A stretch of DNA of 18,597 bases, from assembly GCA_905204935.1 (NCBI GenBank), contig CAJLBJ010000030.1, positions 1-18,597 of the forward strand. Direction: 5' to 3'. Both the position numbers and the translations under genes were made by a program. The notes under the pieces are model-generated. The model searched no databases and was not told the DNA's origin. It worked only from the letters and a program-made list of their open reading frames with translations. Of this stretch, positions 15,180 through 18,597 are shown one piece after another. The stretch comes from an uncultured Lactobacillus sp. (GTDB lineage Bacteria; Bacillota; Bacilli; Lactobacillales; Lactobacillaceae). Each line of letters begins with the position of its first letter. Position 1 is the stretch's first letter.

Positions 15180-16646
15180 ATGAAAGTAGTATTAGTCGAT
15201 GATGAATACATGATTTTGCGCGGTTTACCTAAGTTGATTGCGCTGACAGATTTAGATTTAACAGTCGAAATGACCTTTCAAAATCCTCTCGAAGCCGTAG
15301 AGTATTTGCGTAAAAATCATGTGGATATCTTGATTTCTGATATGAATATGTTAGAGATGAAAGGACCTGAATTTTTGCAAAAGGTCAATCAAATTCAACC
15401 TGGAATTGCCTTGATTGTATTATCAGGTTATGCAGATTTCGAGTATGTCAAGGCAGGTATTCAACAAGGGGCAATCGATTATTTACGTAAACCAGTTGAT
15501 CCAGATGAACTAAAAGAAACGCTTGAAGTTGCCATCAAAAAGGTAACAAAGCAACAACAAAATCAAACCAATGCCAATATGGCTAAAGGGGTACGTTTAA
15601 GAGAATTATTAACGCTTGAAAAAGCTTATCAAAAAGAAAATCTCTTAGCAAATTTAGGATTACAAACAACAGATAGCATGTATTTATTGGCTGTTTTGAA
15701 TCCAATTCCAGTTGAGTTGTTGTTAGATCATCTCGAAAATATTCCAGAAGTTTGCGGTTGTTTTAAAGAAAAAAGAGACGTCTTGTTTTTATTTGTAGGC
15801 AAGCGCTCCCGTTTGAATCAATTTTTACATGAATTACCTGTCAAAGTTTCGTCATTGTATCGTCCAGTAATCGTTAGTAGCAAGATGGATGATCCAGCCT
15901 TGCTGTTTAGAGCTTATGGGGAAATCATGGCAGAAATTGGCCGCCAGTACTTTTTTGAATCGTCTCATGGCTTGACGATGCTTGAAGAAGGTAAGGTTAC
16001 CCAAATCATGGCTGTAATTCCTAAATTCAGTAAGCTAAAAGAAGCAATTGCACAATTAAAAGATGTCGAAGATTTCAAACAATGGCTTAATTTACAGTTA
16101 AATGATTTGAAAAAACAACATGTGACAGTTGCTTTGGTACGTCAGTATGCGCTACTTGTAGCCTTAGCCTTACGGGAAAGTAGTATTCGCTATAGCTTGA
16201 CTGCGCCTGAAAATGTTGCGGTCATTAATTCTGCCAAGACGATCGGTGAAATTGAGGCGGTCTTGGCTAACGTCCAAATCGATGGAACAAGAGGAGTAGT
16301 CAAGCGGTATTCATTTAACATTACCCGCGTACTGGAGATAATTGAAAAAGATTATTCACAACCCTTGACTTTGATTGATATTGCAGACAAACTACATCTT
16401 AATTCGGTTTATTTAGGTGCATTATTTAAACAAGAAGTAGGGGCTAGTTTTGCCAAGTATTTAAATGAGTGGCGAATTGCTCAAGCGATTGAACTTTTGC
16501 AAAAGACCGATGAAGACATCAATCAAATCGCAGTTCAGGTTGGCTATCAAAACTCAAGTTACTTTTTTAGGATATTTAAGCAACATACAAAAATGTCGCC
16601 TAAAGAATATCGTGCGATGACCAATACTGCAAGAAAGATGGGATGA
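15180..16646 (+). CDS. YesN-type response regulator, receiver plus AraC DNA-binding domain
   Basis: A 488-aa response regulator. The receiver domain (1-115) has the acidic pocket VDDE (6-9), phospho-acceptor Asp54, Ser82 and Lys104 in YLRKPVDP. A long middle region of no recognised domain follows (about 125-375). Two AraC-type helix-turn-helix motifs form the C-terminus (about 381-480; LTLIDIADKLHLNSVYLGAL and QIAVQVGYQNSSYFFRIFKQ). It is paired with the YesM-type kinase and is the likely activator of the transporter operon, where 21-bp-spaced direct repeats suit an AraC protein (inference). A TTG at 15174 is in frame but lies directly against AAGGAGGA (15166-15173); the ATG at 15180 has a normal spacer and is chosen. 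The usual Met-Pro after the phospho-Asp is Met-Leu here, a mild departure. Confidence 0.92.
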   Translation: MKVVLVDDEYMILRGLPKLIALTDLDLTVEMTFQNPLEAVEYLRKNHVDILISDMNMLEMKGPEFLQKVNQIQPGIALIVLSGYADFEYVKAGIQQGAIDYLRKPVDPDELKETLEVAIKKVTKQQQNQTNANMAKGVRLRELLTLEKAYQKENLLANLGLQTTDSMYLLAVLNPIPVELLLDHLENIPEVCGCFKEKRDVLFLFVGKRSRLNQFLHELPVKVSSLYRPVIVSSKMDDPALLFRAYGEIMAEIGRQYFFESSHGLTMLEEGKVTQIMAVIPKFSKLKEAIAQLKDVEDFKQWLNLQLNDLKKQHVTVALVRQYALLVALALRESSIRYSLTAPENVAVINSAKTIGEIEAVLANVQIDGTRGVVKRYSFNITRVLEIIEKDYSQPLTLIDIADKLHLNSVYLGALFKQEVGASFAKYLNEWRIAQAIELLQKTDEDINQIAVQVGYQNSSYFFRIFKQHTKMSPKEYRAMTNTARKMG

Positions 16647-17506
16647 TGGAAATGCTGACAACTAAGATTAAAGAACTCTATCCACAGGCTTTAAAAAGTC
16701 AAGCTCCGTTGAGTAGTGAAGAGTTCTTGAATTTATATTTAGAAGAGCAATGGTTATGTATTCCTAAAAAAGATTTAACATTAAAGGAACAAGCACTTTT
16801 AAAACTTTGGCTAAAAGAGCAAAAACGTCAAGTTAAAGTAGAACCATGGCAAGCTTATCTTAGTGAGTTGAGTTCCCAAGTACCACTTGCTGAAGGTGAA
16901 GTTAGATTTATTCTCTATCAAGTTCAAGTCGGGGTGGATTTTAAGTTTACCGATTGGGCTACTGCTTTTGCCGAGATGTTTACCGTTCCTGTTTTAGCCA
17001 ATGTGATGTTAACGCCAAATAGTGGTGTCATCGTGGAAAAAAGGGCTAACTATAACTATAATGTTGCTGATTTTAAGGGAATCTGGGAGACTTTGGCCTT
17101 AGATTTTGATGCCAAAGGACAAATATATGTGGGTGAGTTTAATGATGTTGCTATACTTAAAAATGATTTGCGGCAAGTTTTCAATGAAGAACAACAAATT
17201 TTTAAGGCCAGCCAACGCGGTGGTGTCAGCACGCTAGCAACGACAGCCTTGCGTTATTTTGGAAAAGAAAGAGCACAAAAAAGTCTGGTTTTAAGACATT
17301 TAAAACAACAAATTAGTGAACAAAAGAACTTACGTGAATTAATTGTTGCGTTGTATCAAGCACAAGGAAATATGACTTTGGCAGCTAAAAAACTTTATGT
17401 TCATCGCAATACGTTGCAATATCAAGTAGAAAAATTTGAAAAAAGTAGTGGTCTTAATTTAAAGAACATGGATGACCTAGTATTATGCTACCTAGTCGTG
17501 TTATGA
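16643..17506 (+). CDS. Protein with PucR/CdaR-like C-terminal helix-turn-helix
   Basis: A 287-aa soluble, leucine-rich protein that I do not recognise as a named gene. Only the C-terminus is informative: residues 227-283 (LRELIVALYQAQGNMTLAAK, then LYVHRNTLQYQVEKFE) match the PucR/CdaR-type helix-turn-helix, including the characteristic HRNTLxYxxxK core. The N-terminal 200 residues show no PucR sensor, GGDEF-like or membrane domain. It shares ATGA with the response regulator stop and therefore belongs to the same operon, as a probable third transcriptional regulator or co-regulator. Its effector and targets are unknown. It lies just upstream of manA, which has its own promoter. Confidence 0.75.
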   Translation: MMEMLTTKIKELYPQALKSQAPLSSEEFLNLYLEEQWLCIPKKDLTLKEQALLKLWLKEQKRQVKVEPWQAYLSELSSQVPLAEGEVRFILYQVQVGVDFKFTDWATAFAEMFTVPVLANVMLTPNSGVIVEKRANYNYNVADFKGIWETLALDFDAKGQIYVGEFNDVAILKNDLRQVFNEEQQIFKASQRGGVSTLATTALRYFGKERAQKSLVLRHLKQQISEQKNLRELIVALYQAQGNMTLAAKKLYVHRNTLQYQVEKFEKSSGLNLKNMDDLVLCYLVVL

Positions 17507-17514
17507 TAGGTAGC
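17487..17514 (+). repeat. Inverted repeat spanning a stop codon
   Basis: GCTACCTA (17487-17494) and TAGGTAGC (17507-17514) form a perfect 8-bp stem around a 12-base loop that contains the TGA stop of the PucR-like gene. No T-run follows, so it is not a standard terminator. It may slow 3' decay of the regulator mRNA, weakly terminate it, or act as an operator just upstream of the manA -10 box. Confidence 0.5.
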
Positions 17515-17525
17515 GGATGAGTAAG

Positions 17526-17531
17526 TATAAT
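17526..17531 (+). promoter_or_regulatory. manA promoter -10 box
   Basis: A perfect TATAAT lies 22 bases before the manA ribosome binding site centre. The best -35 candidate is a weak TTATGA (17501-17506) with a long 19-base spacer. It suggests that manA is transcribed independently of the regulatory operon. Confidence 0.55.
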
Positions 17532-17553
17532 ATGATTTAAGGAGAGTATTATT

Positions 17554-18516
17554 ATGAGCGAACCAATGTTTTTAGAACCTGTTTTCCAAGAAAAAATTTG
17601 GGGAGGAGATCGTTTGCATAGCGAATTTGGCTATGATATTCCAAGTGATCACACCGGTGAATGCTGGGCAATTTCAGCCCACAAACACGGTCCAGCCAAA
17701 GTGCAAAATGGACCTTATGCAGGTATGACGTTAGATGAAGTCTGGGATAAGCATCGTGAAGTCTTTGGCAATGCGAGTGGAGATGTTTTTCCATTGTTAA
17801 CTAAGATTTTGGATGCGAAAGAAGATTTATCTGTCCAAGTTCATCCTGATGATGCTTATGCTATGGAACATGAACATGAATTAGGTAAAACGGAATGCTG
17901 GTATGTCATTAAAGCTGATGAAGGTAGCGAGATGATTTATGGGCATCATGCTAAGAGTAAAGAAGAATTGGCTGAAATGATTGCCAAAGGTAAATGGGAT
18001 CAATTATTACGCCGTGTTCCAGTTAAAGCTGGTGATTTCTTATATGTTCCAAGTGGTACGATTCATGCTATTGGCAAAGGAATCATGGTTTTAGAAACGC
18101 AACAAAGTAGTGATACAACTTATCGAGTTTATGATTTTGATCGCATTGATCAAACAACAGGTCAAAAACGTGAATTGCACATTCAACAATCCTTAGATTG
18201 CACCAATGTGCCACATGTTGATCCAAAACTTGATATTCAAAAGACTAAAGTTGATGATGCGACAGTTACGACTTATGTCAAGACAGATTTCTTTGAAGTG
18301 TATGAATGGGATGTCGCAGGTAAAGCTCATTTCACCCGTGATGATGCTTTATATACTTTAGTTTCAGTTTTAGATGGTCAAGGAACCATCACGGTTGAAG
18401 ATCAAGTTTATCCAATTCAAAAAGGTGTGCATTTCATCTTGCCATTTGCTGTAAAAGAATGGACACTTGACGGTGAGTTACAAATCATCGCATCGCAACC
18501 AGGTAAGAAAGCCTAA
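17554..18516 (+). CDS. manA: Mannose-6-phosphate isomerase, class I
   Basis: A 320-aa zinc metalloenzyme of the cupin fold that interconverts mannose 6-phosphate and fructose 6-phosphate, feeding mannose into glycolysis in the cytoplasm. Zinc ligands are visible as His97 (VQVHPDD), Glu114 (GKTECWYV) and His171 (SGTIHAIG); Arg191 in TYRVYDFDR is the conserved catalytic arginine. The short length is the typical Bacillota form. The start is supported by AAGGAGAG at 17539-17546. It has its own -10 box and terminator, so it is a single-gene transcript beside the glycan locus. It completes the pathway only if a mannose kinase exists elsewhere, as none is encoded here. It may also serve general mannose metabolism. 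Confidence 0.96.
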   Translation: MSEPMFLEPVFQEKIWGGDRLHSEFGYDIPSDHTGECWAISAHKHGPAKVQNGPYAGMTLDEVWDKHREVFGNASGDVFPLLTKILDAKEDLSVQVHPDDAYAMEHEHELGKTECWYVIKADEGSEMIYGHHAKSKEELAEMIAKGKWDQLLRRVPVKAGDFLYVPSGTIHAIGKGIMVLETQQSSDTTYRVYDFDRIDQTTGQKRELHIQQSLDCTNVPHVDPKLDIQKTKVDDATVTTYVKTDFFEVYEWDVAGKAHFTRDDALYTLVSVLDGQGTITVEDQVYPIQKGVHFILPFAVKEWTLDGELQIIASQPGKKA

Positions 18517-18526
18517 AATATTATAC

Positions 18527-18569
18527 TAAAAAGACTAGTTAGTGAAGTGCCTTACAATTGTTAGACAAA
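18527..18569 (+). repeat. Right copy of the 43-base imperfect inverted repeat
   Basis: This segment matches the minus strand of 28-70 at 30 of 43 ungapped positions, with shared blocks AAAAAGAC, GAAGTGC and GTTAGACAAA at identical spacing. Its second half is the left arm and loop of the manA terminator. See the left copy for alternatives. Confidence 0.45.
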
Positions 18570-18595
18570 GTCTAGCGATTGTGAGGTGCTTTTTT
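18547..18595 (+). terminator. Long rho-independent terminator after manA
   Basis: GTGCCTTACAATTGTTAGAC (18547-18566) pairs over 20 positions with GTCTAGCGATTGTGAGGTGC (18570-18589), with five G-U wobbles and an AAA loop, followed by six T residues. The wobbles make the hairpin stronger in the plus-strand RNA. Confidence 0.92.
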
Positions 18596-18597
18596 CG

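Noticed and set aside
1..18597. Mobile element, CRISPR array, tRNA or phage genes
   Set aside because: No transposase or integrase frames, no regularly spaced short repeats and no cloverleaf-type sequence were found. The edge repeat alone is too weak to call an element.

Overview
The window is AT-rich DNA from a low-GC Gram-positive bacterium, most likely a gut-type lactic acid bacterium of the Lactobacillaceae. The basis is strong AGGAGG-type ribosome binding sites, TTG/GTG/ATG starts, an LxxC lipobox, cre-like CcpA boxes and short U-tailed terminators. The genus cannot be fixed from what is visible. The window reads as one coherent locus for importing and dismantling mannose- and GlcNAc-containing N-glycans.

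Layout. (1) 72-3194, minus strand: a GH92 alpha-mannosidase behind a GntR/LacI-hybrid regulator. (2) 3195-3321: a compact divergent control region with operator-like repeats, a cre-like box and two promoters. (3) 3322-9149, plus strand: GH125 alpha-1,6-mannosidase, GH38 alpha-mannosidase and a GH20 beta-N-acetylhexosaminidase, ending in a strong terminator. (4) 9150-12784: a second control region sharing a 10-base motif and a cre-like box with the first, then two ABC permeases and a lipoprotein binding protein of the complex-oligosaccharide (LplB/YtcP) type, then a terminator. (5) 12890-17506: a separate regulatory operon with a DUF624 (YesL-like) membrane protein, a YesM-type histidine kinase, a YesN-type AraC response regulator and an unfamiliar 287-aa protein with a PucR-like C-terminal helix-turn-helix. 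(6) 17554-18516: mannose-6-phosphate isomerase with its own promoter and a long terminator hairpin.

How it works together (inference). The kinase/regulator pair would sense glycan outside the cell and switch on the transporter. The transporter would import whole oligosaccharides. None of the four glycosidases has a signal peptide, so trimming would be cytoplasmic: GH20 removes beta-GlcNAc, GH92 alpha-1,2-mannose, GH38 alpha-1,3-mannose and GH125 alpha-1,6-mannose. ManA would feed mannose 6-phosphate into glycolysis. The GntR/LacI protein would sense an intracellular product and repress both the enzyme and the transporter promoters. The enzyme set resembles the pneumococcal GH92-GH125-GH38-GH20C locus, and the transporter resembles the pneumococcal N-glycan transporter NgtS-P1-P2; here both are in one place. 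No transporter ATPase, mannose kinase, Man-beta-1,4-GlcNAc-splitting enzyme or endoglycosidase is encoded in the window.

No rRNA, tRNA, insertion sequence, CRISPR array or phage gene was seen, and there is no stretch over 300 bases without a gene. An imperfect 43-base inverted repeat lies at the two outer edges of the locus.
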